Of a stretch of DNA of 64,000 nucleotides, positions 17,615 through 26,336 are shown in pieces. The notes beneath the pieces are model-generated. The model was not told the DNA's origin. It ran no database searches and was given only the letters and a program-made list of their open reading frames with translations. The stretch is from Mucilaginibacter terrenus. GTDB taxonomy: Bacteria; Bacteroidota; Bacteroidia; Sphingobacteriales; Sphingobacteriaceae. Every line of letters begins with the position of its first letter. The stretch's first letter is position 1. The stretch is taken from positions 930,001 to 994,000 of the forward strand of contig NZ_QWDE01000002.1 in assembly GCF_003432065.1 (NCBI RefSeq). The letters run 5' to 3'. Made by a program: the position numbers and the translations under genes.

Positions 17615-17698
17615 CGGCTCGATTTTTACACAACGAATTAACAGATGGAAGGTCGCCCGGAGGTCCGGGAAGGAAACCACCGTCACTAACAACAAATA

Positions 17699-18097
17699 AT
17701 GAATACAGATCCAATCGCAGATTATCTTACTCGAGTAAGGAATGCTATTAAAGCCAACCATAGGGTTGTTGAAATTCCTGCATCAAATCTGAAAAAGGAA
17801 ATCACTAAAGTGCTTTTCGAAAAAGGTTACATTGCTAATTACAAGTTTGAGGACAACGGCCCTCAAGGCATCATTAAAGTTGCTTTGAAGTACCACCCAA
17901 TCACTAAAGTTCCTGCTATCCGCAGCGTATCACGTATTAGTAAACCAGGTTTGAGGAAATACGCTGGCATGGATACCCTGCCGCGTGTATTAAATGGTTT
18001 AGGTATCGCTATCCTGTCCACTTCTAAAGGTGTTATGACCGATAAAGAGGCCCGCGCACAGAATGTAGGTGGCGAAGTTTTATGCTACGTTTATTAA
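17699..18097 (+). CDS. rpsH: 30S ribosomal protein uS8
   Basis: uS8, 132 aa, binds the central domain of 16S rRNA; in E. coli it represses the spc operon at the rplE leader. [26 protein letters not shown] and the end [26 protein letters not shown] (blocks) are diagnostic. It is the first gene after the internal hairpin, so its expression might be set separately from rplN-rpsN. Confidence 0.98.
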   Translation: MNTDPIADYLTRVRNAIKANHRVVEIPASNLKKEITKVLFEKGYIANYKFEDNGPQGIIKVALKYHPITKVPAIRSVSRISKPGLRKYAGMDTLPRVLNGLGIAILSTSKGVMTDKEARAQNVGGEVLCYVY

Positions 18098-18112
18098 TAG
18101 GAGGAAAAAGCA

Positions 18113-18670
18113 ATGTCAAGAATAGGAAAAGCACCTATAGCACTAACCGGCGGAGCCACCGTTACCGTGTCTGCAGATAATGTAGTTACTGTAAAAGGCC
18201 CAAAAGGCGAGTTGCACCAGGCTGTTGATAAAGATATCACCATAGAACAGGCTGATGGCCAGTTACTGGTTAAACGCCCAACCGATCAGAAACGCCACAA
18301 AGCGCTTCACGGTTTGTACCGCGCATTACTAAACAACATGGTAATTGGCGTAACCGAAGGCTACAAAGTTCAGCAAGAACTTGTAGGTGTGGGTTACCGC
18401 GCAACTAACAACGGTAATACATTAGACCTGGTGTTGGGTTATTCTCACCACTATGTGTTTGAATTACCACAGGAAATTAAAGTTACAACTACTGCTGATA
18501 AGGGTAAGAACCCAACCATCATCCTGGAGTCTAACGATAAACAATTGATTGGCCAGGTAGCGGCAAAGATCCGTTCACTGCGTACACCAGAGCCTTACAA
18601 AGGTAAAGGTATCAAGTTTGTTGGCGAAGTATTGAGAAGAAAAGCAGGTAAATCAGCATCTAAAAAGTAA
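18113..18670 (+). CDS. rplF: 50S ribosomal protein uL6
   Basis: uL6, 185 aa, near the factor-binding site. [38 protein letters not shown] and [22 protein letters not shown] (blocks) are diagnostic. AGGAGG 8 nt before the ATG is a strong Shine-Dalgarno match. Five nt before rplR. Confidence 0.98.
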   Translation: MSRIGKAPIALTGGATVTVSADNVVTVKGPKGELHQAVDKDITIEQADGQLLVKRPTDQKRHKALHGLYRALLNNMVIGVTEGYKVQQELVGVGYRATNNGNTLDLVLGYSHHYVFELPQEIKVTTTADKGKNPTIILESNDKQLIGQVAAKIRSLRTPEPYKGKGIKFVGEVLRRKAGKSASKK

Positions 18671-18675
18671 TCGTC

Positions 18676-19020
18676 ATGAAATTATCAAGAAGAGACAGGA
18701 TTAAAAAAGGCATTCGTAAACGCCTTTCAGGATCAGCAGCCCGCCCACGCTTATCTGTTTACAGGAGCAATAAAGGCATCTACGCGCAAATTATTGACGA
18801 TGTATCAGGTAAAACTTTAGTATCAGCTTCATCTCTGTCAAAAGAGTTTACCGCTGATGGTAACAAAAGCGATCAATCTACAGCAGTAGGCAAGCTGGTA
18901 GCCGAAAAAGCTATCGCAGCAGGCATTAAAGATGTAGTGTTCGACAGGAATGGTTACCTGTACCACGGCCGTGTTAAATCATTGGCAGAAGGTGCACGTG
19001 AGGCTGGTTTAAACTTTTAA
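18676..19020 (+). CDS. rplR: 50S ribosomal protein uL18
   Basis: uL18, 114 aa, 5S rRNA binder. [40 protein letters not shown] (blocks) and [26 protein letters not shown] are diagnostic. Twelve nt before rpsE. Confidence 0.98.
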   Translation: MKLSRRDRIKKGIRKRLSGSAARPRLSVYRSNKGIYAQIIDDVSGKTLVSASSLSKEFTADGNKSDQSTAVGKLVAEKAIAAGIKDVVFDRNGYLYHGRVKSLAEGAREAGLNF

Positions 19021-19032
19021 TCGAAAACAGAA

Positions 19033-19551
19033 ATGTCAACAATCAACATAAAGAGAGTAAAATCCAGCGAGATCGAATTAAAAGATCGCCTGGTAAGCAT
19101 ACAGCGTGTAGCCAAAGTAACCAAAGGTGGCCGTACATTCAGCTTTTCTGCTATTGTAGTAGTAGGTGATGAGAACGGTGTTGTAGGTTACGGTTTGGGT
19201 AAAGCGAAAGAGGTAACCGAAGCAATTGCTAAAGGTATTGATGATGCTAAAAAGAACCTTGTTAAGGTTCCAATCATTAACAGCACTATCCCTCACGATC
19301 AGATTGGTAAGTTCAGCGGTGGTTTTGTCTATATTAAACCAGCAGCTAACGGTACCGGTGTAATTGCAGGTGGTGCGATGCGTGCCGTATTAGAGAGTGC
19401 CGGCGTACATAACGTATTGGCAAAATCAAAAGGCTCATCAAACCCGCACAACGTGGTTAAGGCAACCGTATCTGCATTATCGCAGCTGCGCGATGCTCAT
19501 ACAGTTGCTCAACAGCGCGGTATCAGTTTAGGTAAAGTATTTAACGGATAA
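19033..19551 (+). CDS. rpsE: 30S ribosomal protein uS5
   Basis: uS5, 172 aa, at the mRNA entry and helicase site. [39 protein letters not shown] and [19 protein letters not shown] are diagnostic. Six nt before rpmD. Confidence 0.98.
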   Translation: MSTINIKRVKSSEIELKDRLVSIQRVAKVTKGGRTFSFSAIVVVGDENGVVGYGLGKAKEVTEAIAKGIDDAKKNLVKVPIINSTIPHDQIGKFSGGFVYIKPAANGTGVIAGGAMRAVLESAGVHNVLAKSKGSSNPHNVVKATVSALSQLRDAHTVAQQRGISLGKVFNG

Positions 19552-19557
19552 TCAGTC

Positions 19558-19737
19558 ATGTCGAAAATTAAAATAACACAAATAAAAAGCGTTATCGACA
19601 GAAGCGAGCGCCAAAAGAAAACTGTTGAGGCATTAGGCCTTAAAAAAATTAACCACAGTGTGGAAGTTGAAGCCACTGCAGCTATTATAGGTATGGTGAA
19701 GAAAGTGAACCACCTGGTAGCAGTAGAAAATATCTAA
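19558..19737 (+). CDS. rpmD: 50S ribosomal protein uL30
   Basis: A 59-residue protein beginning [20 protein letters not shown] and containing [17 protein letters not shown], the standard uL30 pattern (G-L-x-K-x-x-x-x-V). Position between rpsE and rplO is canonical, with 6 and 4 nt spacers. Confidence 0.97.
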   Translation: MSKIKITQIKSVIDRSERQKKTVEALGLKKINHSVEVEATAAIIGMVKKVNHLVAVENI

Positions 19738-19741
19738 TATC

Positions 19742-20188
19742 ATGAACTTAAGTAATCTTAAACCTGCAGAAGGTTCTACCAAGAATAAAAAACGTATTGG
19801 CCGTGGTACAGGTAGCGGCCGTGGCGGTACATCAACACGTGGCCACAAAGGTGCGGGTTCACGCTCTGGTACCAGCTCTAAAGTTGGTTTCGAAGGTGGC
19901 CAGATGCCATTGCAGCGCCGTGTACCTAAGGTGGGCTTTAAAAACCCTAACCGTGTAGAGTATGTTGGTGTTAACCTTGATGTATTGCAGGCATTAACCG
20001 AAAAGTACTCTTTAGAGGCGGTTGATTTTGCAACATTGAAAGAGCACGGCTTAGCATCTCGTAATGACCTGATCAAAATCTTGGGTCGTGGCGAACTGAA
20101 AGCTAAATTAAATGTAACTGCACACGCGTTTACTGCTACTGCACAAAAAGCTATTGAAGCAGCCGGCGGCACTATCGTTAAGCTATAA
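19742..20188 (+). CDS. rplO: 50S ribosomal protein uL15
   Basis: uL15, 148 aa. MNLSNLKPAEGSTKNKKRIGRG, the Gly-rich GRGGTSTRGHKGAGSRSG and GGQMPLQRRVPKVGF are the family N-terminus that reaches into the 50S core; the C-terminal globular domain is complete (ALTEKYSLEAVDFATL to AAGGTIVKL). Six nt before secY. Confidence 0.98.
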   Translation: MNLSNLKPAEGSTKNKKRIGRGTGSGRGGTSTRGHKGAGSRSGTSSKVGFEGGQMPLQRRVPKVGFKNPNRVEYVGVNLDVLQALTEKYSLEAVDFATLKEHGLASRNDLIKILGRGELKAKLNVTAHAFTATAQKAIEAAGGTIVKL

Positions 20189-20194
20189 TTTCCG

Positions 20195-21538
20195 ATGAAG
20201 AAATTTTTCACCACATTATCCAATATCTGGAAAATTGAGGATCTAAGAGTGCGTATTACAAACACACTCTTATTTCTTTTGATATACCGTGTTGGTTCGT
20301 TTATCATTTTGCCGGGTGTAAATGCGGCCTCTGTTCAAAACGGCAAAGCTAAAGAAGGCATTGTAGGTTTATTGAACATGTTTGCTGGCGGTTCGTTTTC
20401 ACGTTCGTCTATTTTTGCGTTGGGTGTAATGCCTTACATTTCTGCATCCATTGTGGTGCAGTTGTTGGGTATAGCAGTGCCTTATTTCACCAAAATGCAA
20501 AAAGAGGGTGAAAGCGGCCGTAACAAGTTAAACCAGTGGACACGCTACCTAACAATAGGTATCACTGCTTTACAGGCTATAGGTTACCTTAAATCTCAGG
20601 TTAGTCCTGATGCTATGCTTATTGGCAACCCATGGTTCCTGGTACTAAACACGTTTGTGTTAACAGCAGGTACATTGTTTGTAATGTGGCTTGGCGAGAA
20701 GATCACCGACAAAGGCATTGGTAACGGTATATCACTCATTATTATGGTGGGTATCATAGCACAGCTTCCAGCTGCGTTCGCTACTGAGTTTCAGTCGCGC
20801 ACAGGCGGTCCCGGTGGTTTGATCACCTTCATTGTGGAAATTGTGGCCTTATTAGGTGTAGTAATGTTTACCATACTTATTGTACAGGGTACCCGCAAAA
20901 TTGCGGTACAATATGCAAAACGTATAGTTGGCAATAAGCAATACGGTGGCGTACGCCAGTATATTCCTCTAAAGGTGAATGCTGCGGGTGTAATGCCTAT
21001 CATCTTCGCCCAGGCGCTGATGTTTATACCTACTACTGTTGCTCAGTTCTTCCCAAATGCGGCTTCAAACGGTATTTTAATATCATTATCAAATTACAAT
21101 TCATGGCAGCATAACCTGGTATTCGCTATTTTGATCATATTGTTCACTTACTTCTATACAGCTATTACTGTAAACCCGAAGCAAATGAGCGATGATATGA
21201 AAAAGAATGGGGGCTTTATACCAGGTGTTGCACCAGGCATCGCAACTACCAACTTTATTGACGAGGTTATCTCTAAGATCACCTTGCCAGGCTCTATCTT
21301 CCTAGCTATTGTAGCTATCATACCGGCAATTGCCAGCATGGTAGGTGTTAGCAGCCTGTTTGCAAGGTTCTTTGGTGGTACGTCCCTCATCATCCTTGTA
21401 GGTGTTGTGTTAGATACTTTACAGCAGATAGAAAGCCACTTGTTAATGCGCCATTATGACGGATTAATGAAGACCGGTCGTATCAAAGGCCGTTCAAGCG
21501 TGCCTACTGCTGCAGGTGCTACGCCGCCAGCCATCTAA
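20195..21538 (+). CDS. secY: Protein translocase subunit SecY
   Basis: Channel-forming subunit of SecYEG, 447 aa with ten predicted transmembrane helices. The family motifs FALGVMPYISASIVVQLL (TM2), GEKITDKGIGNGISLIIM, the cytosolic loop around PLKVNAAGVMPIIFA and DMKKNGGFIPGVAPG are clear; the plug region follows FIILPGVN. Embedded between rplO and map as in most bacteria, coupling export capacity to ribosome synthesis. The C-terminus is hydrophilic and slightly long (GRSSVPTAAGATPPAI). Confidence 0.98.
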   Translation: MKKFFTTLSNIWKIEDLRVRITNTLLFLLIYRVGSFIILPGVNAASVQNGKAKEGIVGLLNMFAGGSFSRSSIFALGVMPYISASIVVQLLGIAVPYFTKMQKEGESGRNKLNQWTRYLTIGITALQAIGYLKSQVSPDAMLIGNPWFLVLNTFVLTAGTLFVMWLGEKITDKGIGNGISLIIMVGIIAQLPAAFATEFQSRTGGPGGLITFIVEIVALLGVVMFTILIVQGTRKIAVQYAKRIVGNKQYGGVRQYIPLKVNAAGVMPIIFAQALMFIPTTVAQFFPNAASNGILISLSNYNSWQHNLVFAILIILFTYFYTAITVNPKQMSDDMKKNGGFIPGVAPGIATTNFIDEVISKITLPGSIFLAIVAIIPAIASMVGVSSLFARFFGGTSLIILVGVVLDTLQQIESHLLMRHYDGLMKTGRIKGRSSVPTAAGATPPAI

Positions 21539-21546
21539 AATAAAAC

Positions 21547-22338
21547 ATGTCAAAGATCATTTATAAGTCTGTCGAAGAGATAGAACTAATAAGAGAAAGT
21601 TCTTTACTTGTTTCCAAGACACACGGGGAAATAGCTAAGGTTATAGGCCCCGGTGTTACTACCCTTGAGCTTAATAAACTTGCCGAAACCTTTATCCGCG
21701 ACAACGGCGGGGTGCCGGCATTTTTAAATTACAACGGCTTCCCTTATTCTCTTTGCATATCGCTTAACGATCAGGTAGTACATGGTTTTCCTAGTAAACA
21801 CGAGTTGCGCGAGGGGGACTTGGTATCCGTTGATTGCGGCGTTATCCTTCACAAGTACTATGGCGATTCAGCTTTTACCTTTGCTATTGGTGAGGTAGAC
21901 GAGCTAACCCAGAAACTTATGCGCGTAACCCGGGAATGTTTAGACCTGGGTGTGGAGAAAGCAGTAGTTGGTATGCGCATCGGCGACATCGGTCATGCCG
22001 TACAACAGCATGCCGAAAAGAACGGCTTTGGCGTAGTTAAAGAGCTTGTCGGCCATGGTGTAGGTACACGCCTTCACGAAAAGCCGGAAGTGCCAAACTA
22101 TGGCAAGCGCGGTAGCGGTACTAAACTGGAAGAAGGTATGGTAATAGCTATTGAGCCTATGATAAACGCCGGCAGGGCAGGTGTTAAGTTTTGGGATGAT
22201 GGCTGGACAGTATCTACTGTCGACAAAAAGCCATCGGCACATTACGAGCATACGGTGGCTGTAAAGAGGGGCAAGGCCGATGTTTTATCAACGTTTTCTT
22301 ACATTGATAAAGTTTTAGAAGAAAAAAATAAAAATTAA
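21547..22338 (+). CDS. map: Methionine aminopeptidase type I
   Basis: Removes N-terminal methionine from new proteins; 263 aa, type I. Metal ligands are recognisable: D in VSVDCGVIL, D in YYGDSAFTFAIG, H in VGHGVGTRLHEKPEV, E in AIEPMINAG and E in HYEHTVAV. Catalytic His79-type position is in DQVVHGFPS. Eight nt downstream of secY; this co-location is common. Its 3' end contains or borders the infA promoter. Confidence 0.97.
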   Translation: MSKIIYKSVEEIELIRESSLLVSKTHGEIAKVIGPGVTTLELNKLAETFIRDNGGVPAFLNYNGFPYSLCISLNDQVVHGFPSKHELREGDLVSVDCGVILHKYYGDSAFTFAIGEVDELTQKLMRVTRECLDLGVEKAVVGMRIGDIGHAVQQHAEKNGFGVVKELVGHGVGTRLHEKPEVPNYGKRGSGTKLEEGMVIAIEPMINAGRAGVKFWDDGWTVSTVDKKPSAHYEHTVAVKRGKADVLSTFSYIDKVLEEKNKN

Positions 22339-22349
22339 AATTTTTTTGT

Positions 22350-22357
22350 TAATTTTG
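22350..22357 (+). promoter_or_regulatory. Promoter -7 box before infA
   Basis: TAATTTTG matches TAnnTTTG. The -33 region is A-rich without a clean TTTG. Downstream GCATCCCGG...GGGGCGGATAA repeats the TCCC-to-GGATAA pattern of the rpsL and rplC leaders, which supports a true start site here. Confidence 0.6.
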
Positions 22358-22401
22358 CATCCCGGTTTTGGGGCGGATAATTAAGTAATAATCAATAAAA
22401 T

Positions 22402-22620
22402 ATGGCTAAACAATCATCGATCGAGCAAGACGGCACAATTCGGGAAGCGTTATCTAACGCAATGTTCAGGGTTGAGTTGGAGAACGGTCATGAGATAATT
22501 GCACATATATCCGGTAAAATGCGGATGCACTACATCAAAATTCTTCCTGGTGACAGGGTGAAACTGGAGATGAGCCCGTATGACCTTACAAAAGGAAGAA
22601 TAACCTACAGATATAAATAA
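22402..22620 (+). CDS. infA: Translation initiation factor IF-1
   Basis: IF-1, 72 aa, a single OB fold that blocks the 30S A site. [31 protein letters not shown] (blocks), [20 protein letters not shown] and [15 protein letters not shown] are diagnostic. Nine nt before rpmJ. Confidence 0.98.
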   Translation: MAKQSSIEQDGTIREALSNAMFRVELENGHEIIAHISGKMRMHYIKILPGDRVKLEMSPYDLTKGRITYRYK

Positions 22621-22629
22621 CAACGAGAG

Positions 22630-22746
22630 ATGAAAGTTAGAGCATCCATTAAGAAACGCAGCGCTGATTGCAAGATCATTCGCCGTAACGGGAAACTTTA
22701 CGTGATCAACAAAAAGAATCCTAAGTTCAAACAGCGTCAGGGATAA
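22630..22746 (+). CDS. rpmJ: 50S ribosomal protein bL36, zinc-free form
   Basis: A 38-residue protein, [20 protein letters not shown] to [10 protein letters not shown], the bL36 pattern. Of the usual C-C-C-H zinc ligands only the cysteine at residue 14 remains (residue 11 is S, 27 is N), so this is the form that does not bind zinc. Position between infA and rpsM is canonical. Confidence 0.97.
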   Translation: MKVRASIKKRSADCKIIRRNGKLYVINKKNPKFKQRQG

Positions 22747-22816
22747 TTACAAAGCACTTGTAACGATTCGTACAACGGTAGCCGCCGTTCGGTCGTTTAC
22801 TTAAAAACAAACAAAT

Positions 22817-23194
22817 ATGGCAAGGATCTCCGGTATTGATTTACCAAAGAACAAAAGAGGTGTAATTGGTTTAACTTACATCTACGGCATTGGCCGCTCT
22901 ACTGCAGAAGAAATTTTGAAACAAGCTGGCATTGATGAGAGTGTTAAGGTACAGGAATGGTCTGATGACCAGTTAACTGCTATCCGTACCATCATCAACG
23001 ATCAGATAAAAGTTGAAGGTGCTTTACGTTCAGAAGTTCAGCTGAACATCAAACGTTTAATGGACATAGGTTGCTATCGTGGTACCCGTCACCGTAAAGG
23101 TTTACCTCTGCGTGGTCAGCGTACTAAGAACAACTCACGTACCCGTAAAGGTAAACGTAAGACAGTTGCTAACAAGAAAAAAGCTACTAAATAG
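22817..23194 (+). CDS. rpsM: 30S ribosomal protein uS13
   Basis: uS13, 125 aa, in the 30S head, bridging to 50[40 protein letters not shown] and [33 protein letters not shown] (blocks) are diagnostic. First gene of the alpha-type cluster rpsM-rpsK-rpsD-rpoA-rplQ; spacers here are long (70 and 120 nt). Confidence 0.98.
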   Translation: MARISGIDLPKNKRGVIGLTYIYGIGRSTAEEILKQAGIDESVKVQEWSDDQLTAIRTIINDQIKVEGALRSEVQLNIKRLMDIGCYRGTRHRKGLPLRGQRTKNNSRTRKGKRKTVANKKKATK

Positions 23195-23314
23195 TAATTG
23201 ATTAATGGCAATGGGCAGCAATGCTCATTTGCTGTTAGGACTATATTAACATTAACAATTATGGGTCTTGGTTATGCAGTAACCTAATAATCCGTAAGCA
23301 ACATTAAAAACAAA

Positions 23315-23704
23315 ATGGCTAAAGCTAAAAAAGTTACCAAAAAGCGTATTGTTGTTGTAGAGTCAGTAGGCGAAGCACACATCAACGCTACCTTTAACAA
23401 CATCATCATCACCCTTACCAACAAAAGCGGCCAAGCTATTTCATGGTCTTCAGCTGGTAAAATGGGTTTCAAAGGTTCTAAAAAGAACACTCCTTACGCT
23501 GCCGGTCAGGCTGCTGCCGATTGCGGTAAAGCTGCTTATGACCTAGGCTTACGTAAAGTTGAGGTATTTGTTAAAGGCCCGGGTTCAGGCCGCGAGTCTG
23601 CTATCCGCACCCTGCAAACAACAGGTATCGAGGTAACTACTATAAAGGACATCACCCCGCTTCCGCACAACGGTTGCCGTCCATCAAAACGCAGAAGAGT
23701 TTAA
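23315..23704 (+). CDS. rpsK: 30S ribosomal protein uS11
   Basis: uS11, 129 aa, on the 30S platform. [30 protein letters not shown] (blocks), [15 protein letters not shown] and [16 protein letters not shown] are diagnostic. The spacer before it holds a small hairpin (GGCAGCAA/TTTGCTGT). Confidence 0.98.
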   Translation: MAKAKKVTKKRIVVVESVGEAHINATFNNIIITLTNKSGQAISWSSAGKMGFKGSKKNTPYAAGQAAADCGKAAYDLGLRKVEVFVKGPGSGRESAIRTLQTTGIEVTTIKDITPLPHNGCRPSKRRRV

Positions 23705-23770
23705 TTCACACTATTTTTAAAGCTAAGATTCGGCAGCTGCGGGCTGCTTGATACTTTAAAACACACTACA

Positions 23771-24379
23771 ATGGCAAGATATACAGGCCCAAAATCAAGA
23801 ATTGCGCGCAGGTTCCGCGAACCAATCTTCGGTCCGGACAAAGCGCTGGAAAGAAAAAACTATGGCCCTGGTATGCATGGCGCTTCTAAAAGAAGAGGAA
23901 AGCAATCAGAGTACGCTGTACAGTTAATGGAAAAACAAAAGGTAAAATACACTTACGGTGTATTAGAACGTCAGTTCGAGAACCTTTTCCACACTGCATC
24001 AGCTAAAGAAGGTATCACAGGTGAAAACCTGCTTAAATTTTTGGAAGCACGTTTAGATAACGCTGTTTACCGTTTAGGCATCGCTCCAACACGTTCAGGC
24101 GCACGCCAGTTGGTTGGTCACAAACACATCACCGTTAACGGCGAAGTGGTAAACATTGCATCATACCAGCTTAGGGCAGGTGATGTAATAGCCGTACGCG
24201 AAAAATCAAAATCTCTTGAAGCTATTACCAATTCGGTAGCTGGCCGCAAGATTAATAAATACAGCTGGTTAGAATGGGATGCTGCTAACTTAACAGGCAA
24301 ATTCCTTAACTACCCTAATCGCGATGAAATCCCTGAGAATATCAAGGAAAACCTTATCGTCGAGTTGTACTCAAAATAA
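23771..24379 (+). CDS. rpsD: 30S ribosomal protein uS4
   Basis: uS4, 202 aa, primary 16S assembly protein and, in E. coli, translational repressor of the alpha operon. [39 protein letters not shown] and the S4 RNA-binding domain ([27 protein letters not shown], in blocks) are present. The N-terminus lacks the C4 zinc motif. A hairpin separates it from rpoA. Confidence 0.98.
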   Translation: MARYTGPKSRIARRFREPIFGPDKALERKNYGPGMHGASKRRGKQSEYAVQLMEKQKVKYTYGVLERQFENLFHTASAKEGITGENLLKFLEARLDNAVYRLGIAPTRSGARQLVGHKHITVNGEVVNIASYQLRAGDVIAVREKSKSLEAITNSVAGRKINKYSWLEWDAANLTGKFLNYPNRDEIPENIKENLIVELYSK

Positions 24380-24398
24380 TAACGATATTTTTCTGCGG

Positions 24399-24425
24399 AA
24401 TGATCGGCATTGTATGTCGATCATT
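24399..24425. repeat. Hairpin between rpsD and rpoA
   Basis: AATGATCGGCA-TTGTA-TGTCGATCATT: an 11-bp stem with one G-U pair, 51 nt before the rpoA start. It ends in TTTTC only, so it is a weak terminator at most; it may tune rpoA expression. Confidence 0.6.
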
Positions 24426-24475
24426 TTCGCGGTTAAAGTCAATCCAATTAAGTAAACAATAAACAAAAGATATAA

Positions 24476-25468
24476 ATGGCAATTTTAGCATTTCAAAAAC
24501 CAGACAAGGTTATCATGCAGAAATCAAATGATTTTGATGGCACGTTTGAATTTCGTCCGTTAGAACCAGGATTCGGTATAACCATTGGTAATGCTCTGCG
24601 TCGTATCTTACTTTCTTCATTAGAAGGTTACGCCATCACATCTGTACGTATTTCAGGTGTGTTGCATGAGTTTTCTACCATCAAAGGTGTGGTTGAAGAC
24701 ATGACCGAGATCATCCTAAACTTAAAGCAGGTTCGCTTTAAAAGATCAGGTGAAACCAGCGATAATGAGAAGGTATTTGTAATCATTAGCGGTCAGGATG
24801 CTTTCAAAGCCGGTGATATCACCAAGTTTTCAAACAACTTTGACGTACTGAATCCTGAGCTGGTTATCTGCAATATGGATCCTTCAGTTACGCTTGAAGT
24901 TGAGCTTACTGTTGCTAAAGGCCGTGGCTATATTGCAAGCGAAGAGAACAAAAATCCTGATGCTAACGTAGGTGTAATAGCTATCGACTCTATCTTCACC
25001 CCGATAAAGAACGTTAAGTATACATTGGAAAACTACCGTGTAGAACAGAAAACGGATTATGAGAAACTGATCCTTGATATTTCTACAGATGGTTCTATCC
25101 ACCCTGAAGACGCACTTAAGCAAGCTGCTAAGATCCTTATCCAGCACTTCATGCTGTTCTCTGATGAGAATATGATGCTTGAAGCACAGGCTAAGGAAGA
25201 AACTAAAGAGGTTGACGAAGAGATCCTGCACATGCGTAAGATCCTTAAAACCGAATTGGTTGATCTTGACTTGAGCGTACGTGCTCTTAACTGCTTAAAA
25301 GCTGCTGACATCCGCAGCCTGGCTGACTTAGTATCTTACGACGTTGCCGACATGCTTAAGTTCAGGAACTTCGGTAAAAAATCATTAACTGAGATCCAGG
25401 ACCTGGTTAAATCAAAAGGCTTATCTTTTGGTATGAACCTGGCCAAGTTTAAACTGGACGAAGAATAA
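24476..25468 (+). CDS. rpoA: RNA polymerase alpha subunit
   Basis: 330 aa. N-terminal dimerisation domain: [36 protein letters not shown] (blocks), [24 protein letters not shown]-terminal domain from about residue 255: [25 protein letters not shown] and [18 protein letters not shown], the DNA/activator-binding HhH fold. Full length. A long inverted repeat separates it from rplQ. Confidence 0.98.
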   Translation: MAILAFQKPDKVIMQKSNDFDGTFEFRPLEPGFGITIGNALRRILLSSLEGYAITSVRISGVLHEFSTIKGVVEDMTEIILNLKQVRFKRSGETSDNEKVFVIISGQDAFKAGDITKFSNNFDVLNPELVICNMDPSVTLEVELTVAKGRGYIASEENKNPDANVGVIAIDSIFTPIKNVKYTLENYRVEQKTDYEKLILDISTDGSIHPEDALKQAAKILIQHFMLFSDENMMLEAQAKEETKEVDEEILHMRKILKTELVDLDLSVRALNCLKAADIRSLADLVSYDVADMLKFRNFGKKSLTEIQDLVKSKGLSFGMNLAKFKLDEE

Positions 25469-25476
25469 ACAACAGA

Positions 25477-25536
25477 ATTAAGAGATAAGAATCAAGAGTC
25501 AGGACTATCTTGGTTCTTGATTCTTATCTCTTTAAT
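25477..25536. repeat. Long inverted repeat between rpoA and rplQ
   Basis: ATTAAGAGATAAGAATCAAGA (25477-25497) pairs with the right arm at 25515-25536, 21 bp with a single bulged A, loop 17 nt. The core word AAGAATCAAGA...TCTTGATTCTT recurs in the hairpin before hemE, so this is a dispersed repeat family. No T tract follows. Confidence 0.8.
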
Positions 25537-25620
25537 CCCTTTAACAACCGCGTAATTCCGAGGGCTTGACGATAAAACGCCGCCCAACGGTATGCACGTG
25601 CCACTAACAACAAAAAAACA

Positions 25621-26172
25621 ATGAGACACGGTAAAAAAGTAAACCACTTAGGCCGCACTGACAGCCACCGCAAAGCGATGCTGGCTAACATGGCCTCTTC
25701 ACTTATCCTGCACAAACGCATTACGACTACGCTTGCAAAAGCTAAAGCACTGCGTGTGTATGTTGAGCCACTTGTAACAAAATCAAAAAACGATACTACG
25801 CACTCTCGCCGTACCGTATTCAGCTACCTGCAGGATAAGGACACCGTGAACATCTTGTTCCGCGAAGTTGCTGAGAAAGTTGCTAACCGTCCGGGTGGTT
25901 ACACGCGTATTGTTAAGTTAGAAAACCGTTTAGGTGACAACGCTGAAATGGCGATCATTGAGTTGGTTGACTACAACACCGTATACGGTAAAGATACTGC
26001 TGCTGCCACTGCTAAGAAATCACGTCGTCGTGGTGCTGGTAAAGCTAAAGCTGCTGCTACTGCTGAAGTTGAAACTGCACCTGTTGCTGAAGCAGCTCCT
26101 GCTGTTGAAGAAGCACCTGCTACTCCGGAAGCACCAGCTGCTAACGAAGAAAATGCAGAAAAAGGAGAGTAA
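25621..26172 (+). CDS. rplQ: 50S ribosomal protein bL17 with acidic Ala/Pro-rich tail
   Basis: bL17, 183 aa against 127 in E. coli. The core ([20 protein letters not shown] to NTVYGKD) is standard. From about residue 128 a basic patch ([12 protein letters not shown]) leads to ~45 residues of A, P, E and V ([20 protein letters not shown]). The tail DNA is a run of gct/gaa/cca-type codons. Function of the tail unknown. Last gene of the cluster; terminator 22 nt downstream. Confidence 0.97.
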   Translation: MRHGKKVNHLGRTDSHRKAMLANMASSLILHKRITTTLAKAKALRVYVEPLVTKSKNDTTHSRRTVFSYLQDKDTVNILFREVAEKVANRPGGYTRIVKLENRLGDNAEMAIIELVDYNTVYGKDTAAATAKKSRRRGAGKAKAAATAEVETAPVAEAAPAVEEAPATPEAPAANEENAEKGE

Positions 26173-26194
26173 TTCCTCTTTCGATATGATTATT

Positions 26195-26230
26195 AAGGAC
26201 GGCTTCCAATTTGGAGGCTGTTCTTGTTTT
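26195..26230 (+). terminator. Terminator of the ribosomal cluster after rplQ
   Basis: AAGGACGGCTTCC-AATTT-GGAGGCTGTTCTT forms a 13-bp stem with three G-U pairs, followed by GTTTT. It separates rplQ from the poxB-type gene. Confidence 0.8.
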
Positions 26231-26336
26231 AACACCTTTTACTGCCGCTATAAAGCTAACCTACGCAAGCTAATTACTAATATTTAAAACCCCTGCCGCG
26301 CTGTGAGGTTTAGTAGTAAACCAAACAGAAAACAAA

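Noticed and set aside
19633..20307. 224-codon open frame on the minus strand over rplO
   Set aside because: It is the antisense of rpmD/rplO/secY, has no family motif, and would overlap three ribosomal genes.
26020..26235. Minus-strand open frame over the rplQ tail, rich in S, F and C
   Set aside because: Arises from the repetitive GCT/GAA codons of the acidic tail on the other strand.
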